The position numbers and the translations under genes were made by a program. DNA of 64,000 nt from Synechococcales cyanobacterium C42_A2020_086 (GTDB lineage: Bacteria > Cyanobacteriota > Cyanobacteriia > Elainellales > Elainellaceae): assembly GCA_015272325.1 (NCBI GenBank), contig JACYLU010000020.1, positions 226,683 to 290,682 of the forward strand, in the 5' to 3' direction. Positions within the stretch are counted from its first letter, which is position 1, and the number at the start of each line of letters is the position of its first letter. The notes beneath the pieces are model-generated. The model made no database searches and was not told where the DNA came from. It saw nothing but the letters and a program-made list of their open reading frames with translations. Shown here piece after piece: positions 17,714-26,677 of the stretch.

Positions 17714-17742
17714 GTTGAAATTAAAATGGTTGAAATTAAATG
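17714..17742. repeat. Tandem duplication, 15/14 bp
   Basis: GTTGAAATTAAAATG followed by GTTGAAATTAAATG, differing by one A. Confidence 0.9.
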
Positions 17743-17827
17743 GTCGAGAACGCTAAAAAAGAATGGTTCTTGCTATACCAGCTCTGTATAAGCTGTCAGC
17801 CGAAACGAACGAGGATTGAAAGCCAAT

Positions 17828-17853
17828 GCTGACCAATGAAGCTGACTAATGAA
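17828..17853. repeat. Tandem duplication, 13 bp x2 (one mismatch)
   Basis: GCTGACCAATGAA followed by GCTGACTAATGAA. Confidence 0.9.
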
Positions 17854-17861
17854 GAAAATTC

Positions 17862-17887
17862 TTGAATGAAATGCTTGAATGAAATGC
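17862..17887. repeat. Tandem duplication, 13 bp x2
   Basis: TTGAATGAAATGC occurs twice exactly and is followed by a decayed third start, TTAAATGATTGG. It is only 8 bp from the preceding duplication but unrelated in sequence. Confidence 0.95.
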
Positions 17888-18022
17888 TTAAATGATTGGT
17901 TGAGCCAGTTGCAATTTGATTTGATATGCATCATCTGGCTTGAGGCAACGCTTGGGCTTAACCACTCTCACTGCCAACACACCTTTGCGGGCACAGCCCA
18001 ACGCACGACTAAATGGGTTGCC

Positions 18023-18241
18023 CTAATCCTCCGGCACTGCAAATAAGCTGACCAGATCCCCAGCTTCGCGTTTGATCTGCCCAGAGTAGAGAGCAGAGTG
18101 TAGCTGTTCTAAGGCATCGAGATCGGCTAGCTGATAGCCCTTCACGGCTAAAACCTGACGAATTAGGCCTTCGGACTCAACGCTAAGATAACCTGTTTGA
18201 AACGCAGACTGAACTAAGCGACGGATGATAGAGAGCGGCAT
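18023..18241 (-). CDS. Small conserved-looking cyanobacterial protein
   Basis: A 72-residue soluble, helical protein that starts MPLSIIRRLVQSAFQTGYLS and contains a KGYQLADLDALEQLHSALYSGQIKRE segment. Short proteins of this layout (helix, ESE turn, second helix pair) are common hypothetical proteins in cyanobacteria; I recall the type but no function. The start is put at ATG 18241; the longer frame upstream (to 18403) is rich in Ser/Arg and not protein-like. It is divergent from the CapA-like gene. Confidence 0.65.
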   Translation of the reverse strand: MPLSIIRRLVQSAFQTGYLSVESEGLIRQVLAVKGYQLADLDALEQLHSALYSGQIKREAGDLVSLFAVPED

Positions 18242-18580
18242 GAGGGGTCGAGAAGTCGAAAAATGTGAGGACGACTGCAAAGACGACTGCCAAACAGCAG
18301 AAAGGAAGCTAGCTTCAATTCTGTTCGATCGGCACCGGTAGTAAGTTGATGCTGATCGGCATCTGCGGTGATCTGAACCTTGCGCAGAGGTGATTGAGCG
18401 CACTCCCTTGCTAGGTCAGATTGCGAACGTGAGAAAAACTTTAAAAAACTTTTTCTTCCGGAACCGGCGATACCCCATCCAAACTCAAAAGCTTGCGGTA
18501 TCGTTAACTAGTCATTTTTTATCTCTGAGCAAAAACTAAGGTGATCTGAGGTCACCCTGTGGGTGGGGAGGAGTGAATCC
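18242..18580. other. Divergent spacer with overlapping hairpins before the CapA-like gene
   Basis: 339 bp without a gene. Near its right end three short arms lie in a row: GGTGA (18540-18544), TCACCC (18552-18557) and GGGTG (18561-18565), the last touching the GGGGAGGAG ribosome site. The middle arm can pair with either neighbour, a layout compatible with a switch. An AAAACTTTAA-type repeat lies near 18434. Confidence 0.35.
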
Positions 18581-20734
18581 ATGAGTCATTTAGACAGTTC
18601 TTGGCAAACGTCTGTGATTAAGCTGGCGCAAACAGGCAACTTGCGGGCAATCACCTTCTGGCTCAACCGTTATCTAGTCCCCCAAGGCATCTGTGCTCAG
18701 GTGCAAGTCCTTCCAGAACAGCCGGACTGTCTGCTAGTGCGGGTAATCTGCCGACAAGCGCCAGATAGTGATCGCCTGATGCGGTTTATCTGCAATCGCT
18801 TGTGCCAGCTCAATATCAAGAGCCTGAGAAGCCTGCGGATCACGGCGCAAGTGATCGGGTCGCACCAGATTCTCTGGGAAAAGTCAGCTCGCATCGTGCC
18901 GGTTGGGTCGGCTGCTCCAGAAGTCGCTAGCGTGCCAGATCAGCCCCCCCAATCTGCGCCGCAAGTAGGAGCGGTAACTGGAACGAGTACGGCTGGGCGG
19001 TTGGCAGCGCCTCCAGCAGCAATTGCCTCCCAGTCTCCTCCAGTGGCAACAGCAGACGGTTTTGCCTTGGTGGAAAGGGCTTCCCCACCCTCTGCCCCAG
19101 CCAAACGCCAGACCAAGTCCCGCAAACTAGCCCGCAAACTAGGTCAACCGCTCTCCTGGCGGAGCCAACAACGGCAGTGGACCCAAGCACTCCAGCAGCA
19201 AATAGTATCCCTACGGTCGTCGGCGCTCGATGCCACTGAACAATCTGTACGCTGGTTTAGCTACCAAACTCCGCAGATGCGGGCTGTGCTGCTAGGGGGT
19301 TCGGCAGTTGCCGCCTTTCTGATTGGCTGCGGTTTCGAGCTGCTGGGCTATTACACCGACCCGAATGCCCTTCCCCCCTCTAAAGCCACTCTGACTGATC
19401 TTCTGCCGGCGAACCTGCTGCCATCGGCATCGGTGAAGGCTGCTTCTGAGCGGGTCACGGTGATTCGGCCGCCGGTTGCCCAACCCGATGATCCAACCAT
19501 TACCCTGCTATTTAGTAATAGCGCTGCTCTGACTCGCGTTCCCGATGCGGTTCCAGTCATCAGCCCTACTCCCGATGCACCGCCTCCGTTCTATGGCATT
19601 GAGCCATATCGTCAGGCAGATCTAGTGATGACGAACTTGAGCCAGCCGCTCGGTGTCGGCAATTCCCGGACCGTGCAGCCTCCATCGTTAGCGTCGGGAG
19701 AGACCGCAGAAACCTCAGTGAGCCGTTCCCTAGATGCCTCACTAGATGCCAATGATGCCAACCTAGGTCCAGACGCAGTCCAAGATGAGGAGTCAGCTCC
19801 CCTAGATGCAGAGAACGCCACCGAGAGCGCCGAAGAAGGGACATTCGAGGAATCAGCAGCAGAATTCATCGAAGAAACCCCGGAAGATAGCGAATCCAAC
19901 CTGCGGCGAAAACAGGCAAAACCGCTGCGACCAGCGGATCTAGTCGGCAATAGTGTGGATATCGTCAGCGTCGTGGATGACCCCGTCATGCAGCAAGGTA
20001 CGGCGGGTTTAACGAGTACCTTGAAACTCCTAGAGCAGAGTGGTGTTTACCCGATTGGGGCCGGAGAGACGCCTCAGTCTGCCCGGCGGCCGCAAGTGTT
20101 TGAGGTGAAAGGACAGCGGATCGCCTATCTCGCCTATTCCGATTCCAGTCCCCATGCGGTGAATGACAGTGCTGCTGGGGTGAATGTGGGCGTGAGTCAA
20201 CAGGTCGAAGAAGACATCAAAGCTGTCCGGGACCAAGTAGACTGGGTGATTGTGAACTACGGATGGAACCGAGAGCTGCGGCCCTACCCGGAAGAGTGGC
20301 AAATCAGCTTGGCCCACAGCGCTATTGACCATGGAGCAGATCTCGTGGTGGGCTATCACCCAACCATCACCCAGGGTGCAGAAATTTATAAAGGGCGCGG
20401 CATTGTCTATTCTTTGGGCAGCACGCTGGATGAATACGACGAAAAGCCCGCCGGCAGCTACGACACCGCTGCTCTCCAGGTGACGCTCGATGGACACAAC
20501 ATGAAGCTAGAGTTTCTGCCGATTCAGGTGAAACGGGGTCGAGCTGAAATTGCTGAAGGGGAGCCAGGCACAACCATTATGCAGTACATCGAGCAGGCAT
20601 CCAGTTTGTTTGATCAGCCCCTACGCTCGCTAACAACACTGAATGCCCAACTGCGGCTCTCGCTGCCAGCCGCTCCTGATACGACAATGCCCACCGAGCC
20701 GTTTATCAACTATCCTGGCTCAGCCCCTGAATAG
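18581..20734 (+). CDS. CapA-like membrane protein with degenerate metal site
   Basis: A 717-residue protein. ATG 18581 is chosen because GGGGAGGAG lies 8 bases before it; a GTG 18 bases upstream overlaps that site. An N-terminal domain (about 1-105), a Pro/Ala-rich linker, one membrane helix near 235-255 and an acidic linker (about 365-430) precede a C-terminal CapA domain with FEVKGQRIAYLAY and GADLVVGYHP...GRGIVYSLGS. In CapA phosphoesterases the metal-binding motifs are GDxM, ANLE and ANNH; here the matching places read FSNSA, TNLSQ and VVDDP, so catalysis is doubtful. It may bind glycans or act as a scaffold. Family assignment is good, activity is questionable. Confidence 0.8.
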   Translation: MSHLDSSWQTSVIKLAQTGNLRAITFWLNRYLVPQGICAQVQVLPEQPDCLLVRVICRQAPDSDRLMRFICNRLCQLNIKSLRSLRITAQVIGSHQILWEKSARIVPVGSAAPEVASVPDQPPQSAPQVGAVTGTSTAGRLAAPPAAIASQSPPVATADGFALVERASPPSAPAKRQTKSRKLARKLGQPLSWRSQQRQWTQALQQQIVSLRSSALDATEQSVRWFSYQTPQMRAVLLGGSAVAAFLIGCGFELLGYYTDPNALPPSKATLTDLLPANLLPSASVKAASERVTVIRPPVAQPDDPTITLLFSNSAALTRVPDAVPVISPTPDAPPPFYGIEPYRQADLVMTNLSQPLGVGNSRTVQPPSLASGETAETSVSRSLDASLDANDANLGPDAVQDEESAPLDAENATESAEEGTFEESAAEFIEETPEDSESNLRRKQAKPLRPADLVGNSVDIVSVVDDPVMQQGTAGLTSTLKLLEQSGVYPIGAGETPQSARRPQVFEVKGQRIAYLAYSDSSPHAVNDSAAGVNVGVSQQVEEDIKAVRDQVDWVIVNYGWNRELRPYPEEWQISLAHSAIDHGADLVVGYHPTITQGAEIYKGRGIVYSLGSTLDEYDEKPAGSYDTAALQVTLDGHNMKLEFLPIQVKRGRAEIAEGEPGTTIMQYIEQASSLFDQPLRSLTTLNAQLRLSLPAAPDTTMPTEPFINYPGSAPE

Positions 20735-20829
20735 ATTAACGACCAAAGCCAAGAGGCAGCCTAGGCTAGCCATAGACCTGGAAGACGTTATCGTAGGGCT
20801 GGACACCCATCCGCTCAGGAGGAAAAACT

Positions 20830-21699
20830 GTGGTTGCAATCACCCGTGAGCAGCGGCAGTACGAGACATATATTTTGACAGACCCGCAGGCCGAGGCTCA
20901 AGCCGAAATTGTGCCCGAACGCGGCGGCATTCTGACCCGCTGGCAGCTTCAGGGACAGGAACTACTCTACCTAGATGCTGAACGGTTTGCCCAACCCGAA
21001 CTAACGGTTCGTGGCGGTATCCCAATTCTATTCCCGATTTGCGGCAATTTGCCCGACGATACTTATACCTATGGCAACCAGTCCTACAGGCTGAAGCAGC
21101 ACGGCTTTGCCCGCGATTTGCCCTGGCAGGTGACCGAACAACGCACTGGGAATGGTGCTGCCCTGACTCTATCGCTGACCAGCAACGAGCGCACTCGCGC
21201 AGTCTATCCGTTCGAGTTTCAGATGGACTTCACTTACCGGCTGCATCACACCACGTTGTCCATCGAGCAGCGCTATCTCAACCGCTCAGCGGTAGCTATG
21301 CCCTTCTCAACCGGACTACATCCCTATTTCCAAGTCAACGATAAAACCCAGCTACGCTTCGACATTCCGGCAACGCAACTGCAAGACCAGCGGACGCAAA
21401 GGGTGCATCCTTTTACGGGGGGATTTAATTTTGATGTCGATGAAATTGATGTAGCCTTTCGGGACATCAGCCAGCCCAGCGCCAGCGTCACAGACCCAGA
21501 ACGCCAACTGCAGATGATGATCGAGTTTGATCCTATCTACTCGACCCTGGTTTTTTGGACCGTTCAAGGGAAAGCCTATTATTGCTTGGAACCCTGGACA
21601 GCCCCTCGCAATGCTCTGAATACTGGAGACCATCTGATAACCCTGGAACCCGGGAATGAGCTGCGTACCACCGTCAAGCTAACGGCTCGGTTCCTCTAG
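20830..21699 (+). CDS. Aldose 1-epimerase family protein
   Basis: A 289-residue galactose mutarotase-fold protein, interconverting anomers of a sugar or sugar phosphate. Recognisable blocks are RGGIPILFPICGN (near 60), the KQHGFARDLPW block with a catalytic-type His (near 90), STGLHPYF with the second His (near 158) and a C-terminal CLEPWTAPRNALN with the general-base Glu. It is closest in feel to D-hexose-6-phosphate mutarotases. GTG 20830 has GGAGGA 7 bases upstream. It follows the CapA-like gene by 95 bp, possibly as one transcript. Confidence 0.92.
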   Translation: MVAITREQRQYETYILTDPQAEAQAEIVPERGGILTRWQLQGQELLYLDAERFAQPELTVRGGIPILFPICGNLPDDTYTYGNQSYRLKQHGFARDLPWQVTEQRTGNGAALTLSLTSNERTRAVYPFEFQMDFTYRLHHTTLSIEQRYLNRSAVAMPFSTGLHPYFQVNDKTQLRFDIPATQLQDQRTQRVHPFTGGFNFDVDEIDVAFRDISQPSASVTDPERQLQMMIEFDPIYSTLVFWTVQGKAYYCLEPWTAPRNALNTGDHLITLEPGNELRTTVKLTARFL

Positions 21700-21723
21700 T
21701 CACTCTGCTCCTTATTCTTGCTC

Positions 21724-21861
21724 TCAGGAGTGGTGTTTTAGGGTATCGCTGATCTGCCAGCATTTTTCCAAATGAGAGGCTTGCCGCTGCTGGCGAAGAC
21801 GCGGGAGCAAGGGCAGGTACTTCAACGCCCAAGCCTGAATGGAGGTGCGGAGAGAATTCAT
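21724..21861 (-). CDS. Possible 45-residue small protein
   Basis: A short minus-strand frame from ATG 21861 to TGA at 21724, reading MNSLRTSIQAWALKYLPLLP and then a basic, Gln-rich helix. It has the balanced composition of a small soluble or amphipathic peptide. There is no clear ribosome site and no family is recognised. It lies tail to tail with the aldose epimerase gene. Confidence 0.3.
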   Translation of the reverse strand: MNSLRTSIQAWALKYLPLLPRLRQQRQASHLEKCWQISDTLKHHS

Positions 21862-22135
21862 GATTGCAGCTCAATGAGTCTGAGAGGGGTAATGGGTAAA
21901 CATCCGTGTGAAGTTAGCGGCACGTCTGACGAGCCATCATCACAGTTCCAGCTTGCCTGAACCTCCTAGCGTTGACTAGTACACAGAGGGGTAAAACCAT
22001 AAAAAATCTGTGATTTTTGTAACAATTTATCTTTATAGTTGCGATTGACTTTGGCATTCTGGGATGGCAAGGCCGATGGCAGAATCGCATAATTCACCCG
22101 CTCACCTTTCTACCGCTTCATAGGTTCTACCCCTT

Positions 22136-22168
22136 GAGAGGTTTGGGAGAGGTTTGGGAGAGGTTTGG
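22136..22168. repeat. Tandem repeat, 11 bp x3
   Basis: GAGAGGTTTGG three times with no mismatch, about 205 bp upstream of the S1-domain start codon. Confidence 0.97.
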
Positions 22169-22360
22169 CTGACGGAGCACTTGTTCATAAAGTGTCAAAC
22201 ATGGGCAGCTACTTCAGTGGGAAATTTCCCTCCAGGCTCGTGCCAGATAGAGGAGGAATTGATTATAGTGGGGAGGGTCTAGGCACCATAGTCCATCGGG
22301 AAGCACATAGCCATCGGGCAGGCAATGCAGTCCTAACTACTGGTGATTTGGGTTGATTCT

Positions 22361-22367
22361 GAGGAGG
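22361..22367 (+). promoter_or_regulatory. Ribosome-binding site fixing a TTG start
   Basis: GAGGAGG sits 6 bases before TTG 22374; no ATG or GTG in frame has comparable support. Confidence 0.75.
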
Positions 22368-22373
22368 CTCACT

Positions 22374-23255
22374 TTGTCCTTTTCCGCTGACGATTTCGCG
22401 AAGGCTCTGGAACAACATGACTACCAATTTCAACGGGGTCAGGTGGTTCGGGGCAAGGTTGCAGGCTATGACTCCGATGGCGTCTACATCGACATTGGCG
22501 GTAAAGCGGCTGCCTTTTTACCGTTGGAAGAAGCATCCCTCAAACGAGTAACCAACATTGCAGAATGGCTGCCTCAAGGTGAAGAGCGCGACTTTTTGAT
22601 CATTCGGGAACAGGATGCTGATGGGCAGGTCACTCTTTCCATTCGGCAGCTCGAGATTCGGCAAGTGTGGCAGCGGCTGCTAGAACTTCAGGAAACCCAA
22701 CAAAGCGTGCAGGCCCGGGTCAGCGGTGTCAACAAGGGAGGCGTCACGGTAGATGTGCAGGGCATCCGGGGTTTTATTCCCCGTTCCCACTTGGTAGAGC
22801 GCGACAACCTAGAATCATTGATTGGCAAAGGGCTGACCGTGACTCCGATCGAGGTCGATCAAAGCCGTCGCCGACTGGTGCTCTCGCAACGGCTCGCCAC
22901 CCAAGCCGCTAGCTTGAGTCAGTTGGAGGTTGGGCAATTGGTGAGTGGTAAGGTAGTCAGCATCAAGCCATTTGGGGTATTTGTTGAATTTGACGGCACA
23001 ACCGGCTTACTCCACATCAATCAAATCAGCAAAAACTACGTTGCCTCGCTAGAGGCGCTGTTTTCCCTGGGGCAACCCATCAAAGCCTTGATCCTGGATA
23101 TTGACGATGTCAAGCGCCGGGTCTCTCTCTCCACGAAGCTCCTAGAAAACTATCCAGGTGAGATGCTGGAGAAAATGCCCGAGCTGATGGCAGAGGCAGA
23201 AGCCCGCGCCGAAAAAGCCCGTAAAACCCTAGCTCAGCGCGGCAGCGAAGAATAG
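22374..23255 (+). CDS. rps1b: S1 RNA-binding domain protein (30S ribosomal protein S1 homologue B)
   Basis: A 293-residue protein with three S1 (OB-fold) domains: about 20-90 (GQVVRGKVAGYDSDGVYIDI), 105-170 (VQARVSGVNKGGVTVDV) and 188-260 (GQLVSGKVVSIKPFGVFVEF), then a Lys/Glu/Ala-rich tail. Cyanobacteria carry two S1-like proteins; this short form matches the Rps1b type, which binds mRNA and can act in translation initiation. The start is TTG 22374: GAGGAGG (22361-22367) lies 6 bases upstream, and the usual N-terminal sequence SFSADDFAKALEQ begins there. Confidence 0.9.
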   Translation: MSFSADDFAKALEQHDYQFQRGQVVRGKVAGYDSDGVYIDIGGKAAAFLPLEEASLKRVTNIAEWLPQGEERDFLIIREQDADGQVTLSIRQLEIRQVWQRLLELQETQQSVQARVSGVNKGGVTVDVQGIRGFIPRSHLVERDNLESLIGKGLTVTPIEVDQSRRRLVLSQRLATQAASLSQLEVGQLVSGKVVSIKPFGVFVEFDGTTGLLHINQISKNYVASLEALFSLGQPIKALILDIDDVKRRVSLSTKLLENYPGEMLEKMPELMAEAEARAEKARKTLAQRGSEE

Positions 23256-23286
23256 ACAGTAATAAAGAATAGACATAGCAAATCAC

Positions 23287-24888
23287 TCAGCTCGCCACAG
23301 CTGCCTGGGGTTGCTCTTGGGAGACGGCGAGGGCCGCTTCTTCGGCTAGGAAAGCGTGTAGCTGTGCCTCAATTTGCTGCTGCACAATTTGCCGATACTC
23401 TAAAAAATGCTCAGCATAGGCGCAGGTAGCTAGATAGCGGTTCCAAACGCCCGGATTTTGTCTAAGGATGCTGACGAGGTAGCGCCAGAATTTCCAGCGG
23501 GTCTTGCGCCGGATGCCTTGCCGCCAGCAGAGCAGCAGCAGTGCCCGCAGCAGCGCCCCATCGGGGACCCGAAAGGGAGCCTGACAGTGAGGCGGACCCA
23601 TGTGAATGAAATGGCGGTAGGTGCGGTCGAGATAGCGTTCGGCATCATACAGAGCCGAGAAAGCGTCAATGTATTCACGGGCGATCTCTTGGATCGGGCG
23701 AGTGGGCACAAAGTTCATCAGCGTGGTTTGGTTGCCTGTGCCATTGTCTTCCCGCAGGCGACCTTCTTTACGGAGGCGGTGCCACAGGGCTGTATCGGGT
23801 AAAGCCTGCAACATACTGAAGAAGGCTGCTGGAATCGCCGTCTGCTCAACAAAACGCACAATCCGATCGCCCGCGCCCGGCTGCTCGCCGTCAAAGCCGA
23901 TGATAAAGCCGGCCATCACCCGCAAACCTGCCCGATTGATGCGCTCCACTGCCTCTGTAAGGGGGCTACGGGTATTTTGAAACTTCTTGGTTAGGGATAG
24001 GCTGGCTTCGTCTGGAGTTTCAATGCCCAAAAACACCGTGCCAAAGTTGCAGTCCAGCATCAGATTCATCAGCTCGGCGTCATCTGCCAAATCCACTGAG
24101 GCTTCAGTAATGAAACCAAAGGGATAGCGGTGCTCCTGCTGCCACACCTTCAGCTCCTTCAGCAGCAGCTTGACGTTGCGCTTGTTGCCAATAAAATTGT
24201 CATCCACCATGAACACGCCGCCACGCCAGCCCAGATTGTAGAGAGTCTCCAATTCGGCTAATAGCTGCTGTGGGGTTTTGGTACGAGGCTTGCGGCCATA
24301 GAGCACGATGATATCGCAGAACTCGCACTGAAATGGGCAACCCCGCGAAAATTGGACTGACATGCTGTCGTAGGCGGTCAGGTCTAGCAAGTCGTAGCGA
24401 GGAACCGGAGTGGCGGTCACATCTGGCTTCTCGGTGGCGCGAAAAATCCCCTGAGTTTCGCCTCGCTGGATTGCCTCCACGAAAGCCGGCAAGGTGATTT
24501 CGCCTTCATCCAGAATTAAATAATCGGCTCCGGCTGCCTGCGCCTCCTCGGGCAAAGCAGTAGCATAGGGACCGCCCACCGCCACCCGCTTGCCTCGCCG
24601 CTTTGCCTCGCGGATCTGCGTTAGAAAGTCGTCCTTTTGCACAATCATCGCTGACAGCATCACCAGATCGGCCCAGTCCCATTCAGCGGCAGTGACGTCG
24701 CGAACATTGCGATCGACCAGCTTGAACTCCCAGGTTTGAGGCAAAAGGGCAGCCACCGTAATCATGCCCAAGGGCGGCAGTAATGCCTTACGATTAGCTA
24801 ACTCTAGGGTCTTCTCGAACGACCAGAAGCTTGTAGGAAACAGCGGGTAAAGCAGTAATACTCGCATGGGCGTTGCGGGGTGAGACAT
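23287..24888 (-). CDS. B12-binding domain radical SAM protein
   Basis: A 533-residue class B radical SAM enzyme. Residues about 8-160 form a cobalamin-binding-type Rossmann domain (MRVLLLYPLFP, KALLPPLGMITVAALLP). The radical SAM core (about 175-390) has the cluster motif CPFQCEFCDI (CxxxCxxC). A DUF4070-like C-terminal domain follows. Members methylate unactivated carbons or modify tetrapyrroles and lipids; the substrate here is unknown. The gene stands alone and converges on the S1-domain gene with 31 bp between stops. ATG 24888 or the internal ATG at 24867 (MRVLLL) may be the start. Confidence 0.9.
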   Translation of the reverse strand: MSHPATPMRVLLLYPLFPTSFWSFEKTLELANRKALLPPLGMITVAALLPQTWEFKLVDRNVRDVTAAEWDWADLVMLSAMIVQKDDFLTQIREAKRRGKRVAVGGPYATALPEEAQAAGADYLILDEGEITLPAFVEAIQRGETQGIFRATEKPDVTATPVPRYDLLDLTAYDSMSVQFSRGCPFQCEFCDIIVLYGRKPRTKTPQQLLAELETLYNLGWRGGVFMVDDNFIGNKRNVKLLLKELKVWQQEHRYPFGFITEASVDLADDAELMNLMLDCNFGTVFLGIETPDEASLSLTKKFQNTRSPLTEAVERINRAGLRVMAGFIIGFDGEQPGAGDRIVRFVEQTAIPAAFFSMLQALPDTALWHRLRKEGRLREDNGTGNQTTLMNFVPTRPIQEIAREYIDAFSALYDAERYLDRTYRHFIHMGPPHCQAPFRVPDGALLRALLLLCWRQGIRRKTRWKFWRYLVSILRQNPGVWNRYLATCAYAEHFLEYRQIVQQQIEAQLHAFLAEEAALAVSQEQPQAAVAS

Positions 24889-25104
24889 TGCTGATTACCC
24901 TACACCGAAAGTTTCTCGCTAGACAAGTCATTGACTAAACCCTTGACCCTGTGGTTAACCAAATAGTTGACCGGCAACCGCTAGTAACCCTTGCGAGCGG
25001 ATTGGTCACCCTGTGGCTTCAACTCATAGCCAGGACTCCACCCGCACAACCTGCATGAGTGCCTCATCTTGGGTCAAGTTGGCGTAACGAGCTATTTCTC
25101 CCCG

Positions 25105-25872
25105 CTAGTCCTTGAGTGCAGAAGCAGCCTGTAACTCTTCCTGCAACACCTGTTCGTAAATGCTGGGTAGGGCATGGGTCATCACATTGGATTCAATGCC
25201 ATAGCCCAGACTTGTCCAGGTTGGCGAGAGAATTCGCAGCACATCCTGCAGTTGCCCCTGCTGTAGCAGTTCTGTCAGATCAATTCCCCATGCTTGCGGG
25301 TCACTCAGCCAGCGGTAAACTACCTGGTCTTGGTATTCCGGCGCAAAGCTGTAATCGCCCCAAAACCAGAAGGTAGGCGGATCCGGGTGATAGAGCGCCG
25401 CCTTCTCTTGCCAGGTTGTCGTGATGAATTGATAGCGGCCAGCTGCCGTTGAGCAGTTGCCCCGGTTGGGTCCCGCAACAATGGTGACACAGCGATCGGG
25501 ATGGCGGCTCAGGTCTTCAACATGGTCACCGCCGTAGAGAATCGAATAAGGTCTAGAGCTATTGGATTCTGCAGCTGAGATCGTCCGCATCAAGGCCCGG
25601 ATGTAGGGATTGCCACCCTGCATGACTAGGGGAGCAGGATAGGTCTGCCAGTGTGGGTCCAGCGGCAAGTGGCGTAATCCAGACCGCATAGCGACATAGA
25701 GACCGCTACCCAGTAAGACAACTGCCAACAGGCTGCCCCAAAGCACTCCGCGCTGATTGGAGCGAGAGGGTCTCAACAATGGAACCGGCGACCGCTCGGA
25801 CGGTAGCTGGACGCTTGAATCACTGGGCGGTGGAGCTACCGCATCGGGTATTAAGGAGCGATCGTCAGGCAT
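25105..25872 (-). CDS. Lysozyme-like muramidase with N-terminal membrane anchor
   Basis: A 255-residue protein. ATG 25872 (MPDDRSL) is preferred over the longer frame, whose first 33 residues do not look like protein. Residues about 45-70 form a membrane anchor (VLWGSLLAVVLLGSGLYVAM). The rest is a GH24/GH104-type lysozyme domain: IRALMRTISAAESN with the catalytic-type Glu, SILYGGDHVEDLSRHP, and GNCSTAAGRYQFITTTW. It would cut peptidoglycan in the periplasm. No holin or phage gene is nearby, so it is a host cell-wall enzyme rather than phage debris. Confidence 0.87.
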   Translation of the reverse strand: MPDDRSLIPDAVAPPPSDSSVQLPSERSPVPLLRPSRSNQRGVLWGSLLAVVLLGSGLYVAMRSGLRHLPLDPHWQTYPAPLVMQGGNPYIRALMRTISAAESNSSRPYSILYGGDHVEDLSRHPDRCVTIVAGPNRGNCSTAAGRYQFITTTWQEKAALYHPDPPTFWFWGDYSFAPEYQDQVVYRWLSDPQAWGIDLTELLQQGQLQDVLRILSPTWTSLGYGIESNVMTHALPSIYEQVLQEELQAASALKD

Positions 25873-26017
25873 CACAGTCCAGAATCTCGGTGTGGGAAAG
25901 CAACTGTTCAATCCTATCTCAGCCGTTGCGGTCTGGAGAGTCTGGAGAATAAAGCATGAACGCCCGCCCATCAGGACACCTAGAATTTGAGCGGGCTACA
26001 GTCCCCTCCACAGTCCC

Positions 26018-26677
26018 CTAAGCTACACTCGCAAACAGAGCCTCGAAGGACTGAGGGGGAGCATCGGCTTTGGCAACAATTTCCACGATCTTGTTGCGAG
26101 CGGCGGGCTGGAAAAGCGCCTCTACACACACTTGGGCAACCTTCGTGCGGGGGATGCTGCCATCAAACAGGGTGTCTGCTCTCGACATCACAATCGCGTC
26201 GCTATTGTCCTCGTTCTTCAAGCCGCCCGGTCGCACAATCGTGTAGGGCACACCACTGCTTTGCAGATATTCCTCCGCTTTTTTCTTCCAAACTAAAATC
26301 AGCCAGAATAAATTCAGCGGATGGAAGAGCTGGGAGGTACACAGCGAGGACACCATCACAAACTGCTGCATACCTTTCTCTTTGGCAGCATCGACCAAAT
26401 TTTTGGTGCCCTCAAAATCCACCTTATAAGGTCCCGTCGGATCAAAGCTTGGCGCGGCCCCCGTAGCCGAGAGCACCACAGTGCAGTCTGCCATGGCGCT
26501 AACCAAGCTGCTGGGCTGCAATACGTCTCCTACCACTAGCTCGACGCTGTCCGGTAGAATCTGCTTTGCCTTGTCCTGATTTCGCACCAATGCCCGCACT
26601 GGAATTTGGCGCTGCACTAGTTCCTGAACAATGCGACGGCCGGTTTCACCGGTGGCTCCTGCTACAAATGCTTTCAT
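26018..26677 (-). CDS. NmrA/atypical SDR NAD(P)-binding protein
   Basis: A 219-residue Rossmann-fold protein. ATG 26677 (MKAFVAGATGETGRR) is chosen; an AAGAGA site lies upstream and the extra 19 residues of the longer frame are poor. Motifs: GATGETGRRIVQEL nucleotide loop, VRALVRNQDKAK, GDVLQPSSL, YTIVRPGGLKNE. The YxxxK catalytic pair is lacking, as in NmrA and Ycf39/HCF244-like regulators and assembly factors. It resembles the SDR halves of the CIA30 fusion at 9653. Role unknown; cofactor binding likely. Confidence 0.88.
   Translation of the reverse strand: MKAFVAGATGETGRRIVQELVQRQIPVRALVRNQDKAKQILPDSVELVVGDVLQPSSLVSAMADCTVVLSATGAAPSFDPTGPYKVDFEGTKNLVDAAKEKGMQQFVMVSSLCTSQLFHPLNLFWLILVWKKKAEEYLQSSGVPYTIVRPGGLKNEDNSDAIVMSRADTLFDGSIPRTKVAQVCVEALFQPAARNKIVEIVAKADAPPQSFEALFASVA

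Larger units (their letters stand above)
17165..18022. other. 858 bp spacer rich in microduplications
   Basis: No convincing gene on either strand; the frames present have no protein-like composition. It contains several short tandem duplications (17337-17384, 17714-17742, 17828-17853, 17862-17887) and an AT-rich stretch. The promoter of the large ATPase gene should lie near 17200, but no clear boxes are seen. Confidence 0.6.
21862..22373. other. Spacer/leader upstream of the S1-domain gene
   Basis: 512 bp with no gene. It carries the 11 bp x3 tandem repeat at 22136-22168 and must hold the promoter and a long leader of the S1-domain gene. No terminator or RNA gene is recognised. Confidence 0.5.

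Noticed and set aside
18242..18403. Longer N-terminus for the small gene at 18023
   Set aside because: The upstream 54 codons are Ser/Arg-rich and unlike a protein; MPLSIIRR at 18241 is the natural start.
25105..25872. Lysozyme-like gene as a sign of prophage
   Set aside because: It has a membrane anchor and no holin, tail or integrase neighbours, so it is more likely a host wall enzyme.
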